Shown: positions 1 to 8,830 of the stretch, one piece after another | How the letters are laid out: each line of letters opens with the position of its first letter | How positions within the stretch are numbered: the first letter of the stretch is position 1 | Source of the DNA: Cylindrospermum sp. FACHB-282 | GTDB lineage: Bacteria; Cyanobacteriota; Cyanobacteriia; Cyanobacteriales; Nostocaceae | Length of the DNA stretch: 64,000 nt | Assembly (NCBI RefSeq): GCF_014697195.1 | Contig: NZ_JACJRJ010000018.1 | Span: forward strand, 1-64,000 | Reading direction: 5' to 3' | Program-made: the position numbers and the translations under genes | The notes under the pieces: model-generated | Told to the model about the DNA's origin: nothing | Databases searched by the model: none | Seen by the model: only the letters and a program-made list of their open reading frames with translations

Positions 1-66
1 CCCCGTCCTGTCAAACCTATGGTTTGAATTAGTTGGGGGTCAATTCGTCGTCGCCCAAAAATTCAT

Positions 67-101
67 CCCACACTCCTAAGAGTGAGTGTGGGGCTTCTTT
101 T
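67..101 (+). terminator. Rho-independent terminator
   Basis: CCCACACT pairs with AGTGTGGG across a short loop, followed by GGCTTCTTTT. It probably ends a gene lying left of the window. Confidence 0.6.
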
Positions 102-176
102 CGTTTAAGCTAAAACTTTTGATTGGGTATAATCAACAAACGCAAAATCTACAATAGACTTATCCGTAAATGTGAA

Positions 177-302
177 ATGCATACTGTACTTGTAAAATTT
201 TGGGAAAATGAAGGTGTAATCAATTCACTTTCAGATATTACTGATAGTCAAGCCTATGCTCGTGAGTTACGTCATCAGGCTGAAACACGGGAGCGATCGT
301 AG
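177..302 (+). CDS. Small hypothetical protein (41 aa)
   Basis: An ATG opens a 41-codon frame beginning MHTVLVKFWENEGV and ending ETRERS, rich in charged residues and with no membrane segment or signal peptide. The last codons and stop lie in a HIP1-like GCGATCGT. I do not recognise a family. It could be the start of a longer gene cut short by the IS debris that follows. Confidence 0.35.
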   Translation: MHTVLVKFWENEGVINSLSDITDSQAYARELRHQAETRERS

Positions 303-330
303 GTAAATTCCATGTATTTATTGGATTCTG

Positions 331-402
331 ACGCTGAGATATTTTACCTTCAAAGTAGGAATCGATGATCTTCTGACGTAAGTCGAGTGAGTATGCCTTC
401 AT
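331..402 (-). pseudogene. IS630-family transposase, N-terminal fragment
   Basis: The reverse strand reads MKAYSLDLRQKIIDSYFEGK then ISQRQ. This is the conserved N-terminal helix-turn-helix start of IS630-type transposases, usually about 300 aa. The similarity stops after some 24 codons, so only the 5' end of the insertion sequence remains. Confidence 0.7.
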
Positions 403-869
403 TTCTATTGGATAATAAAATGTACAACCTATTTATCAACTGTACCTCACTAGACCGGGAACTGCTATATTTTGGATTTCTATTACTATTTCATCATCAG
501 TGATAAAATGGTAATTAACGACCTTAATATCTTCGAGATTAATAACTTTATTAATAAAATGAAGCAAGGGATTTAGATGGCATACTTATTACAACAGTGA
601 TTTTTATTTCAATATTTTTTATAGTGTTAATTAATCTTGAATCTTCTTCAAAGACTCGTTTTAGGCTGTTAATTACTATAAATTTATTGGCAGCTATTTA
701 TTTTATTTATATTATTTTATCATAACCACTCTGGGAGAGCCTTAAATCTTCAATTTTTGATAATACCTTAAATACATTGCCATGCCACAAATACCAGTTT
801 AAATAAGTTAAATCTTTTTAGATGGATTAGCTTGAAATACCTGTTTCCAAATCTTCTTTACTGATACCT
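403..869. other. AT-rich region without a clear gene
   Basis: No convincing gene. A reading frame with two hydrophobic stretches runs from about 580 to 723 on the plus strand but has no ATG (only an internal GTG), so it is not called. Confidence 0.4.
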
Positions 870-1143
870 TATTGTGATGTGAAACCAATGGAGTATATGT
901 TCTGCATTAGGGTTAAGATAATACTATAGGTCACATATACTTTCTTCACCATCTGATAAAAATGTGACCTGTTGGTTCATTTGCATCCCTTGGGATTTTA
1001 ACACCTCAAATACACGACGTTGGGGTTTGGTGTCGTAGTAATAAACCATCCCAAAACGCTTGGATGTACCGTCGGCTTTTATACTCTCGCCTGCGATAAC
1101 TTGAATTCGGCTCGATCTTTTATTTTTTCTGACACCGTTGTGG
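870..1143 (-). pseudogene. ISKra4-type transposase remnant
   Basis: The reverse strand reads SHNGVRKNKRSSRIQVIAGE, then KADGTSKRFGMVYYYDTKPQ, then QVTFLSDGEESICDL. This matches the central part of cyanobacterial ISKra4-family transposases as I remember them. An in-frame TAG interrupts it after CDL, the reading resumes as YYLNPNAEHILHWFHI, and it breaks again. It is a dead fragment. Confidence 0.7.
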
Positions 1144-1613
1144 CTGTCCTTAACTCAAATAAAGTTCTATCTTCTTCCTGGTTCAAAAATACCCTAAGAC
1201 GTGCTGGCATTTTTTATATTTACTTATCCTATTTACTGGATTTACTTATTGTTACACATTTTACTTATCTCACGCCCACCTACTTATTTAAATAAAAAAT
1301 GGTGTGCATATATATTGACAAAAATTTTGGAATATATGAATGTGATAAGAGCATTATTAAAGCCTGAACTAAATGTTTTTTATGAGTAGCCAACAAGCTC
1401 ATCATCAACAACTCGCCTAACTTAATACTGAATAGTTGAGGGATGTTTACGTATGCTTACCCTACCGCCAAAAGTTTTTCCATGTCAATTTGCTATGAAC
1501 TTATGCAAAGCTGTACTTAGGGAAATAAAGGTAAATACAACCACTTAAACTTTATAACTTGACAGATCAGATATTTGTTCCTGATTTGAGCCAACTTTTT
1601 TAAGGAGAGCGTT
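1144..1613. promoter_or_regulatory. Upstream region of the RiPP precursor
   Basis: This stretch separates the IS debris from the precursor gene. TTGACA at 1559-1564 is a possible -35 box but no good -10 follows at 17 bp. A strong ribosome-binding site, AAGGAG (1602-1607), lies 6 nt before the precursor ATG. The open frames here show no protein character. Confidence 0.35.
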
Positions 1614-1976
1614 ATGCCAACTGCAATTGAGAATCAGTTTGTACACAACTACTCTAAGTTATTAATTCAAGCTTGGACAGATCGAACTTTTATGGCGCGA
1701 CTAGAAGCGCAACCAACTCAAGTACTTAAAGAATTTGGAATTGCAATACCTCCCAATGCAAGGATTGATATTGTCAAACAGGTAGCTGACCCAAGTTCTG
1801 CGTCCTTGAAAGTACAGGTTGATGGTTGGAAACAAGTGGAGCAAACAGGGGTTTTACAACTATTTGTTCCTCAACAGCCTCAACTATTCCAACAAACGTC
1901 CTCTGGTGCTACAGAATTTGATGTTCAAGATGTAACAGCTTGTTGCTGCTGTTGCCCATGCTGCACCTGCACTTAA
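1614..1976 (+). CDS. RiPP precursor, NHLP-type leader with poly-Cys core
   Basis: A 120-aa precursor. Residues 1-105 look like a nitrile-hydratase-alpha-like (NHLP) leader, with a helical start and the element QPTQVLKEFGIAIPPNARID seen in this leader family. The C-terminus is an extreme core, DVTACCCCCPCCTCT, with eight Cys and two Thr in the last 12 residues. YcaO enzymes in the same operon would convert Cys/Thr to azolines, and the SagB-type protein would oxidise them to azoles. The leader/core boundary is unknown; a cut near the end of the acidic stretch ATEFDVQDVTA is my guess. The strong AAGGAG site fits a highly expressed first gene. Confidence 0.9.
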   Translation: MPTAIENQFVHNYSKLLIQAWTDRTFMARLEAQPTQVLKEFGIAIPPNARIDIVKQVADPSSASLKVQVDGWKQVEQTGVLQLFVPQQPQLFQQTSSGATEFDVQDVTACCCCCPCCTCT

Positions 1977-2134
1977 CTTGCACAATGTATACAGAAGCCA
2001 TCGCAAATAATGCTCCTTGTAACTACAGGGAAAATCACTATTCCTATTGGATAAGCATTCTAGACAACCTTTTGAGCTAATTGTCGTTTAAAAGAGTGTT
2101 ATGACTTAGCCGATGCTCATCAAAACCTAATGCT

Positions 2135-3469
2135 ATGTCCTATCTAACTCCCTCGCTTAAGCTCCCGCCTGGACCAAAAGAAAACGTGTCAGTCAGCGAC
2201 TTAAAGAAAGACTCGCTTAAGTTTCTGCTGCACTATACCCAAACCTATGGGGATATTGTCCACTACCGCGCCGAGTCTTGGTTGGTAATTTTGGTCAATC
2301 ATCCCAACTATATTAAGCACGTTTTACAGGAAAAACATCATAACTATACCAAGGAAGGTACTCCTGATTTGATGATGCTTAAGCCGATGCTTGGCGAGGG
2401 ATTAATGACCAGTGAGGGAGATTCTTGGTTTCAACAGCGTCGGCTAATACAACCCGCCTTTCATCGGGAGCGCATCGAAGCCTTCAGCACCACCATCACG
2501 GATGCAACTCAGTCCATGTTGCAGCAGTGGAAATTAATTGCTGATCGAGATAAACCTTTAGAAATTGCTGAGGAGATGACTCGCTTAACTCTACAGGTTG
2601 TCGCCCAAGTATTGTTTGGGGTCGATCTAAATTGCGAAGCCGACAACTTTGGTCAGTCGGTTGGGGTTATCAATGAGTGCATGGCGCATTTTGACCCCAA
2701 TAATCAAGATCAGCTTCGAGAGTTTCGAGAGGCAATGACAACCCTGAATCGGCTTGTCTACAAAATTATTCAGGAACGTCGTTGCCAGAACGAAGACAAA
2801 AGGGATTTGCTTTCGATGATGATGCTGGCAACTGACGAAAAAACACAAGAGAAAATGAGCGATCGCCATTTGCAGGAACAAATATTCACACTGCTTATGG
2901 CTGGTCACGAAACTACGGCAAAAGCTTTGACATGGACACTATACTTACTTGACCAACATCCTGTCGTAGCTAAACAGTTACAGGACGAGTTAGCAACCGT
3001 ATTGAAAGGGCGTATCCCTACGTATCAAGACCTTCCTAACTTGACCTATACCTGGATGGTCATTCAAGAGTCGATGCGTCTGTATACTCCTGTATGGATG
3101 ATGTCGCGTCTGTGCCGCGCAGACGATGAAATCGGTGGTTACCACATACCTGCCAACGCTCTTGTCTTGATTAGTCCCTATGCCATGCATCGCCATCCAG
3201 GCTTTTGGCAAGAGCCAGAACAGTTTAACCCAGAGCGTTTTCGCCCAGAAGCAGTAGCCGAGCGATTGCCCTATACATATTTACCTTTCAGTGGTGGTCA
3301 AAGACAGTGCATTGGTTTGACGTTGGCAAGGGTAGAAACTCATTTAGTTCTGGCAACTTTAGCCCAACAATACCAACTTCGTCTCATTCCTGACCATGCT
3401 GTCGAGCCGGAAGCATTAGTCACACTGCGACCGCACTTTGGTTTGCCGATGACCGTACACTCGCTTTAA
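2135..3469 (+). CDS. Cytochrome P450
   Basis: 444 aa, normal length for a bacterial P450. The I-helix oxygen-binding motif AGHETT, the K-helix ESMR (ExxR) and the heme-ligand loop FSGGQRQCIG with Cys392 are all present. There is no membrane anchor, so it is soluble. It lies 158 bp after the precursor and before the methyltransferase, so a tailoring hydroxylation or oxidative cross-link on the peptide is the likely role. The sequence does not show which residue it acts on. Confidence 0.93.
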   Translation: MSYLTPSLKLPPGPKENVSVSDLKKDSLKFLLHYTQTYGDIVHYRAESWLVILVNHPNYIKHVLQEKHHNYTKEGTPDLMMLKPMLGEGLMTSEGDSWFQQRRLIQPAFHRERIEAFSTTITDATQSMLQQWKLIADRDKPLEIAEEMTRLTLQVVAQVLFGVDLNCEADNFGQSVGVINECMAHFDPNNQDQLREFREAMTTLNRLVYKIIQERRCQNEDKRDLLSMMMLATDEKTQEKMSDRHLQEQIFTLLMAGHETTAKALTWTLYLLDQHPVVAKQLQDELATVLKGRIPTYQDLPNLTYTWMVIQESMRLYTPVWMMSRLCRADDEIGGYHIPANALVLISPYAMHRHPGFWQEPEQFNPERFRPEAVAERLPYTYLPFSGGQRQCIGLTLARVETHLVLATLAQQYQLRLIPDHAVEPEALVTLRPHFGLPMTVHSL

Positions 3470-3525
3470 ACTGAGTTGCTAACGTCACCTAATCAAGCTA
3501 AATCAAAAAATAAGGGGAGTTAAGG

Positions 3526-4353
3526 ATGGCTTCGTGTGATTCTTATGATGCCAATCTTAAATATCGCGGTTGGGATGCTGAAATTGAGCGTTTGCAAGCC
3601 CAGGCTCTTCTCAGTTGGGAGCAAGAAGCCCGTCTCCTAAACTGGCTAGGGTTACAAAATGGTATGTCTTTACTTGAGTTAGGAAGTGGACCAGGTTTTG
3701 TAACGGGTAAGCTTTTATCCCTGTTACCAAATAGTTCCATTACATCGGTAGAGATTGATCCAAAGATGCATAAAAGGGCTAAACAACATTTAGGTGATAG
3801 TGGCTTGAATCGACTCACTCAAGTTGAGGCATCGGTCATGAATATGTGTTTACCTGAACAACATTATGACTTTGCGATCGCTCGCTTGATTTTTCAGCAT
3901 CTGAGCAACCCAATTGAAGCAGCTAAGGAGGTGTTGCATGTCCTAAAACCCGGCGGTAAATTAGCGATAATTGACCTTGATGCTGCCCTTTGGGGAATTG
4001 TGGAACCCTATATTCCCGAACTTCAAACGATTTATGCAAAGTCTACTCAAGCACAAACTGCTCGTAAAGGAAATCAGTTTATTGGTAGACAGTTATGGCG
4101 GATTCTCCAATCTGCTGGATATACGAATCTCCAGCTCGAAGCATTTGTATACCATAGCGACGCACTTGGACTTGAGCCGTTTATTTCCCAGATGAATCCT
4201 GACCGTTTACTACCAGCAGTTTGGGTAGATTGCGTATCTTTGGAGGAATTTGCGACAGCCCATGTTGCTTACCAGCGCTTTCTAAAATCACCCGATGCCT
4301 ACGTTTTAATGCTGGGGCTAATAGCTTGTGGAGAAAGACCAACAAATTTATAG
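3526..4353 (+). CDS. Class I SAM-dependent methyltransferase
   Basis: 275 aa. The SAM-binding glycine loop LLELGSGPGFVT is near residues 49-60, an acidic residue follows (VEID), and later HVLKPGGKLAIID is the usual post-strand motif of class I enzymes. A strong site (AGGGGAG) precedes the ATG. Inside the RiPP operon it probably methylates the peptide at N, O or a terminus. An unrelated small-molecule substrate cannot be excluded. Confidence 0.85.
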   Translation: MASCDSYDANLKYRGWDAEIERLQAQALLSWEQEARLLNWLGLQNGMSLLELGSGPGFVTGKLLSLLPNSSITSVEIDPKMHKRAKQHLGDSGLNRLTQVEASVMNMCLPEQHYDFAIARLIFQHLSNPIEAAKEVLHVLKPGGKLAIIDLDAALWGIVEPYIPELQTIYAKSTQAQTARKGNQFIGRQLWRILQSAGYTNLQLEAFVYHSDALGLEPFISQMNPDRLLPAVWVDCVSLEEFATAHVAYQRFLKSPDAYVLMLGLIACGERPTNL

Positions 4354-4383
4354 AAGGGAAACGAATAAAATTAGGAGAACCCG

Positions 4384-5655
4384 ATGATTAATAGTGGATC
4401 CCCAGTTATACCACCCACTCAACCATCGACCGAACCAACAACTACTGGCAAATTTATCGTTCTATTCGATAATAATCGCTCTCATGTACTGAATAATCTC
4501 TTTAGTGAGAATAGAATAGCTGTATCTAGTACTGCAGAAAATAACCATGAATTGTCGAATCTGTTTTTAGAACCTAGCAATGCCCTGATTTTGCACAATC
4601 TTAACGTTGCAGTAGTTAATGCAAGTGCAGCGGATTTATCAAACCTTAGTACAGCTGATGTTGTGGGCGGAAATCCCATCCTTACCTTTGAGGCAGAGCG
4701 GTTTGTTTCTATACAAACAACTACTGCTTCTACGGAGGTTACTAGGGTCGATGAGTCCCAGGTAACTTGGGGTCTTGATAGGACGAAAATTCCTGCCTGT
4801 CCCTTTAGTGGTCGTGGCATTCGAGTCGCGATTCTGGATACAGGTCTTGACATGAATCATCCTGATTTTGCCAATCGCCAGATAGTCAGTCAATCGTTTA
4901 TAGAGGGTGAAAGCGCTCAAGATGTATATGGTCATGGGACACACTGTACAGGCACATCCTGTGGTTCGAGTCGCCCTACACAGCTTCCACGCTACGGAAT
5001 TGCCTACGAAACAGCAATCTACGTTGGCAAAGTACTCAATAATGAACAAGGAAAAGGTACAGACGGTTCGATTCTGGCTGGAATCAACTGGGCTGTCGAT
5101 AATAATTGTCAGATTATCTCGATGTCACTTGGCGCTCGCGTTGCTGTTGGACAAGCATTTTCTCAAATTTACCAGACAATAGCTAAGCGTCTGCTGGAGC
5201 GAGGAACGTTAATCATTGCCGCTGCGGGAAACGATAGTTGGCGTAACTTAATCGAGAACCCCATTGTTAACCCAGTAAGTCATCCAGCAAACTGTCCATC
5301 TATAATGGCTGTTGGTGCAGTGGATTCTGAATTGCAAATCGCTTGGTTCTCGAATCGAGGGATTGACCGTAGTACTGGTGGGGAAGTTGATATTGTCGCA
5401 CCAGGAGTTAAAGTTTATTCTAGCTGGCCATTGGAGAAGAAGTACAACATTCTCGATGGTACTAGCATGGCTACTCCTCATGTTGCTGGAATTGCCGCAC
5501 TGCTAGCACAAGCCCATCCAGATGCTAGGGGTAAAGCTCTATGGGATTTACTTACAAGCACAGCTAAATCTCTTCCCCCTCTTGATGTTGCAGATGTAGG
5601 TGTAGGACTAGTTCAGGCTCCCAATACTGCTAATTCAGGAGCTATACTTCCGTAG
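4384..5655 (+). CDS. Subtilisin-like serine protease (S8)
   Basis: 423 aa. Catalytic Asp152 (VAILDTGLD), His184 (YGHGTHCTG), oxyanion Asn283 (AAAGND) and Ser361 (DGTSMATPHVAG) are all intact. Residues 22-110 look like an inhibitory I9-like propeptide. No signal peptide is visible, so it probably works in the cytoplasm. S8 proteases in cyanobacterial RiPP clusters (PatA/PatG type) cut leader from core, the likely role here. The start has AGGAG 8 nt upstream, and the gene follows the methyltransferase by 30 bp. Confidence 0.92.
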   Translation: MINSGSPVIPPTQPSTEPTTTGKFIVLFDNNRSHVLNNLFSENRIAVSSTAENNHELSNLFLEPSNALILHNLNVAVVNASAADLSNLSTADVVGGNPILTFEAERFVSIQTTTASTEVTRVDESQVTWGLDRTKIPACPFSGRGIRVAILDTGLDMNHPDFANRQIVSQSFIEGESAQDVYGHGTHCTGTSCGSSRPTQLPRYGIAYETAIYVGKVLNNEQGKGTDGSILAGINWAVDNNCQIISMSLGARVAVGQAFSQIYQTIAKRLLERGTLIIAAAGNDSWRNLIENPIVNPVSHPANCPSIMAVGAVDSELQIAWFSNRGIDRSTGGEVDIVAPGVKVYSSWPLEKKYNILDGTSMATPHVAGIAALLAQAHPDARGKALWDLLTSTAKSLPPLDVADVGVGLVQAPNTANSGAILP

Positions 5656-6251
5656 AAAATGACCCCCTGACTGTCTTATGGTGATATCGTTTATTCCAAA
5701 GAAGCCTTTCTTGAACAGGGAGAGCGGGGGAGTGAAGAAGAAGAGTAATTTTCTTTCTCCCCCAGCCTCAAGAGCTTTCTTGCTTCATTCTTCAAAATAC
5801 TAATTAGACAGTTTGGGAAAATCACACAGAAATGAAGTTCCTGGGCTGACCTATCAAAGAGTCGCAACTGAAGGTTTAAGTGGTCAGACGGAGAATCCGG
5901 TCTAGCTCAGAAGCTAGTGGTGGCAAGTCCGCTTCGTTGATCGGACTTTTGGGAAAGCATTTGAGCGATCGCAAAATACTGGAGTCCTCTACAAAGACGG
6001 GAAAAATTTAAAATAGATAAAATTTGGCTTGGAGAAATGACTTTGAAAGATGAGGCAATAACTGATTAATTCCACTGGGATAAATTCTTCCATTCCCATG
6101 TTTTAGACTCTCTGGCTGCCTTTTGTTTCTAATGTATCCGGTATCACACCAGGAGGTTAACGGAAGCTAACTAAATACTTTTACTCAAGTAGCTGCTCAT
6201 GTTAACGCATGGGTCAAAACTGCAAAAGTATAGTCAGGAGCAAAAGCATAG
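5656..6251. other. Intergenic region inside the RiPP cluster
   Basis: Nearly 600 bp with no convincing gene. It holds a polypurine/polypyrimidine inverted segment (about 5716-5775) and one HIP1 site near 5966. AGGAG at about 6235 serves the next gene. A promoter for 6252 onward is plausible but not clear. Confidence 0.4.
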
Positions 6252-6497
6252 ATGGAGCCCGCAGAATACGTCATTTCTATTAAAGAAGAGAGCCTTGATT
6301 CTATACCTAAAATCATCGAACAATTAAATTCATTAGGTGCAACAAATGTCAAGACACTATCTAGTCTTGGCATTATCATCGCTTTTCTCACTAAGGATAC
6401 TGTTGATGTTGTCTCTAAAATTGAAGGAGTCGCGGGCGTAGAACCCTCAAGAGATATACGCATATCAACACCAAATGAAAATACAGACTTCATATAA
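6252..6497 (+). CDS. I9-like protease inhibitor/propeptide protein
   Basis: 81 aa with alternating strands and helices: YVISIKEESLDSIPKIIEQL, GIIIAFLTKD and VEGVAGVEPSRD-like sequence. This is the pattern of the subtilisin propeptide (inhibitor I9) fold made as a separate small protein. With a subtilase in the same cluster, it probably tempers or chaperones that protease. It could instead help recognise the precursor. The family call is from pattern, not from an alignment. Confidence 0.6.
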   Translation: MEPAEYVISIKEESLDSIPKIIEQLNSLGATNVKTLSSLGIIIAFLTKDTVDVVSKIEGVAGVEPSRDIRISTPNENTDFI

Positions 6498-6521
6498 ATA
6501 ATTAACAAAGCAAAAGCCCAT

Positions 6522-8771
6522 ATGCTCACCAAACCCCAGTGGAAACAATCGTTTCATGTGGAGATACTAGAACCTGAGAATGTATGTCTTCTGACGGAGA
6601 CTGGATATACGGTATTGACGGGTTGTGCATACTGCTCGCTGGCTCCTTTATTAAATGGTCAACACAGCACCGAAGAATTAATCAGTCTTCTGGCTGATAA
6701 GATGTCAATCCCCGAAATCTACTATGCCCTACATTTGTTAGAGCGGGATGGGCACATCATTGAATCCGACTCTGTACCAACTGAAATCGCTGCATTTTGG
6801 CATACTTTAGGCACTGATACGAAGACGGTTTCCCATCGCTTGCAGAATATTTGCGTGTCGGTGAGAACCCTCGGTAACGTCGATGCTGCCCCCCTCGTAA
6901 ACATTTTGCAAGGTCTGAATATTCAAGTTGCTGCCGATGGAGACTTTGAAATCGTTCTGACTGATGACTATCTACAAGAAGGACTCGAACAACTCAATCA
7001 GCAAGCACTGGGAACGAATCGTTCCTGGATGTTGGTCAAGCCAATTGGCACAAAACTTTGGCTGGGTCCTATCTTTCGACCGGGAAAAACAGCCTGTTGG
7101 CAGTGCCTGTCTCAACGGTTACAAGCTAACCGTCAAATGGAAAGCTATTTGCTCAAACAGAAAAACACCTCAAAACCCCTGCCCACAAGTCGGGCAGCTC
7201 TGCCAGCTACCCAGCAGATAGCTTTGCAGATAGTTGCTCTACAAATTGCCAAAACCATTGTATTAAACCAAAATGACACACTTGAAAATTGCGTAGTACT
7301 TTTTGACACTATCACCCTCGAAACCGAAAAACATACGCTTGTTCGCCGCCCTCAATGTTCAGCCTGCGGTAATCGCAATTATCATACTATTCCTAAACCA
7401 ATTGTTCTACAGAGTCAAAAGAAAGCCTTTACTCGCGATGGAGGACATCGAATTGCCTTGCCAGAAGAAACCTTAAAAATATACCAGCATCATATTAGCC
7501 CAATTACTGGGGTTGTGAGTTCCCTGTTTCGCACCTCGGAGGATAAGAATGAGGGATTGGTTTACAGCTACAATGCCGGACATAATTTCGCTTTGATGAA
7601 CAATAACCTGTTTTTTCTGCTCAAAAACCTGCGGGGTAGGAGTGGAGGTAAAGGGATGACAGATATCCAGGCGAAAGTGAGTGGGCTATGTGAAGCTATC
7701 GAACGGTACTCTGGTGTTTTTTGGGGTGATGAAATTAGCAAAGAGGCAACATATCAGGAGATCGAGACAATCGCTTTACACCCGAACAGCTTGATGTTAT
7801 TTAGCGAGGAACAATATAAAAACCGTATTACTTGGAATCATGCCCATGATTCTGCCTATCATCGAATTCCCATCCCCTTTGATGAAAGTCGGAAAATTGC
7901 TTGGACACCAGTATGGTCGTTGACGCATCGTGAGTTCCGTTATGTACCAACAGCTTACTGCTATTACGGGCATCCTGACCTGAAAGAAAGTTTCTTCTGT
8001 ACTTGTGATGCCAATGGAAATGCTGCGGGCAACACTATAGAAGAAGCAATTCTACAGGGATTGATGGAACTAATCGAGCGCGATAGCGTCGCCCTTTGGT
8101 GGTATAATAAAGTGCAACGACCAGCGGTAGATTTGGCGAGCTTTAATGAGGCATACTTTGACGCGCTGCAAGGTTTTTACCGGAGTATCAATCGCGATAT
8201 TTGGGTTGTAGATATTACAAGCAATCTCGGTATTCCTGCCTTTGCTGCCATTTCTAGACGCACCGATAAAGCCATCGAAGATATTGTTCTCGGATTTGGT
8301 GCCCACTTAGACCCCAAGCTAGCCGTGATGCGGGCGCTTACGGAAGTGAACCAGTTTCTACCTGCTGTGAGGCGCTCTATGGCAGACGGTGCGACCCTTT
8401 ACTGGTTTGACGATACAGAAGCGATTCAATGGTGGAAAACTGCCACCGTCGCGGAGCATTCCTATCTCCTGCCGAATAACAGCATCAAGAGCAAAAAGCT
8501 ATCAGATTATGCCCAATTATCTAGCGATGACTTACTAAACGATATACAGACCTGTGTCGATTTGCTATGGAAGCAAGGCATGGAAACTCTGGTACTCGAT
8601 CAAACTCGTCCAGATATTGGGCTAAGTGTCGCGAAGGTGATGGTTCCTGGCCTTCGCCATTTCTGGAAACGTTTTGGAGGGGGTCGCTTATACGATATTC
8701 CTGTGGCTTTAGGGTGGCTGACCAAACCACTAACGGAGTCACAGCTCAACCCGATTGGAATTTTCTTTTAG
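6522..8771 (+). CDS. Fused E1-like/YcaO azoline cyclodehydratase
   Basis: 749 aa, the length of fused C-D cyclodehydratases such as TruD/PatD. The first ~320 residues form a winged-helix/E1-like precursor-binding part with a zinc-type pair, CWQC (192-195) and CSAC (279-282). The rest is a YcaO domain with SGLCEAIERYSGVFWGDE, the GNTIEEAILQGLMELIERD segment and a C-terminal VMVPGLRHFW region. It would use ATP to cyclise core Cys/Thr to thiazolines and oxazolines. The C-terminus ends LNPIGIFF, so the PxPxP tail common in azoline-forming YcaO proteins is absent. Confidence 0.92.
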   Translation: MLTKPQWKQSFHVEILEPENVCLLTETGYTVLTGCAYCSLAPLLNGQHSTEELISLLADKMSIPEIYYALHLLERDGHIIESDSVPTEIAAFWHTLGTDTKTVSHRLQNICVSVRTLGNVDAAPLVNILQGLNIQVAADGDFEIVLTDDYLQEGLEQLNQQALGTNRSWMLVKPIGTKLWLGPIFRPGKTACWQCLSQRLQANRQMESYLLKQKNTSKPLPTSRAALPATQQIALQIVALQIAKTIVLNQNDTLENCVVLFDTITLETEKHTLVRRPQCSACGNRNYHTIPKPIVLQSQKKAFTRDGGHRIALPEETLKIYQHHISPITGVVSSLFRTSEDKNEGLVYSYNAGHNFALMNNNLFFLLKNLRGRSGGKGMTDIQAKVSGLCEAIERYSGVFWGDEISKEATYQEIETIALHPNSLMLFSEEQYKNRITWNHAHDSAYHRIPIPFDESRKIAWTPVWSLTHREFRYVPTAYCYYGHPDLKESFFCTCDANGNAAGNTIEEAILQGLMELIERDSVALWWYNKVQRPAVDLASFNEAYFDALQGFYRSINRDIWVVDITSNLGIPAFAAISRRTDKAIEDIVLGFGAHLDPKLAVMRALTEVNQFLPAVRRSMADGATLYWFDDTEAIQWWKTATVAEHSYLLPNNSIKSKKLSDYAQLSSDDLLNDIQTCVDLLWKQGMETLVLDQTRPDIGLSVAKVMVPGLRHFWKRFGGGRLYDIPVALGWLTKPLTESQLNPIGIFF

Positions 8772-8830
8772 ATGGATTTCTCCTAACTCTTCAAGTCTCC
8801 TTTTTTACTTTAAATCAACCCCAAATTTCC

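Noticed and set aside
1020-1389. Two plus-strand open frames (91 and 62 aa)
   Set aside because: They lie over or beside the antisense ISKra4-type remnant, have no ribosome site and no protein character.
2627-2908. Antisense frames inside the P450, protease and YcaO genes
   Set aside because: They are shadows of strong genes with intact catalytic motifs on the plus strand.
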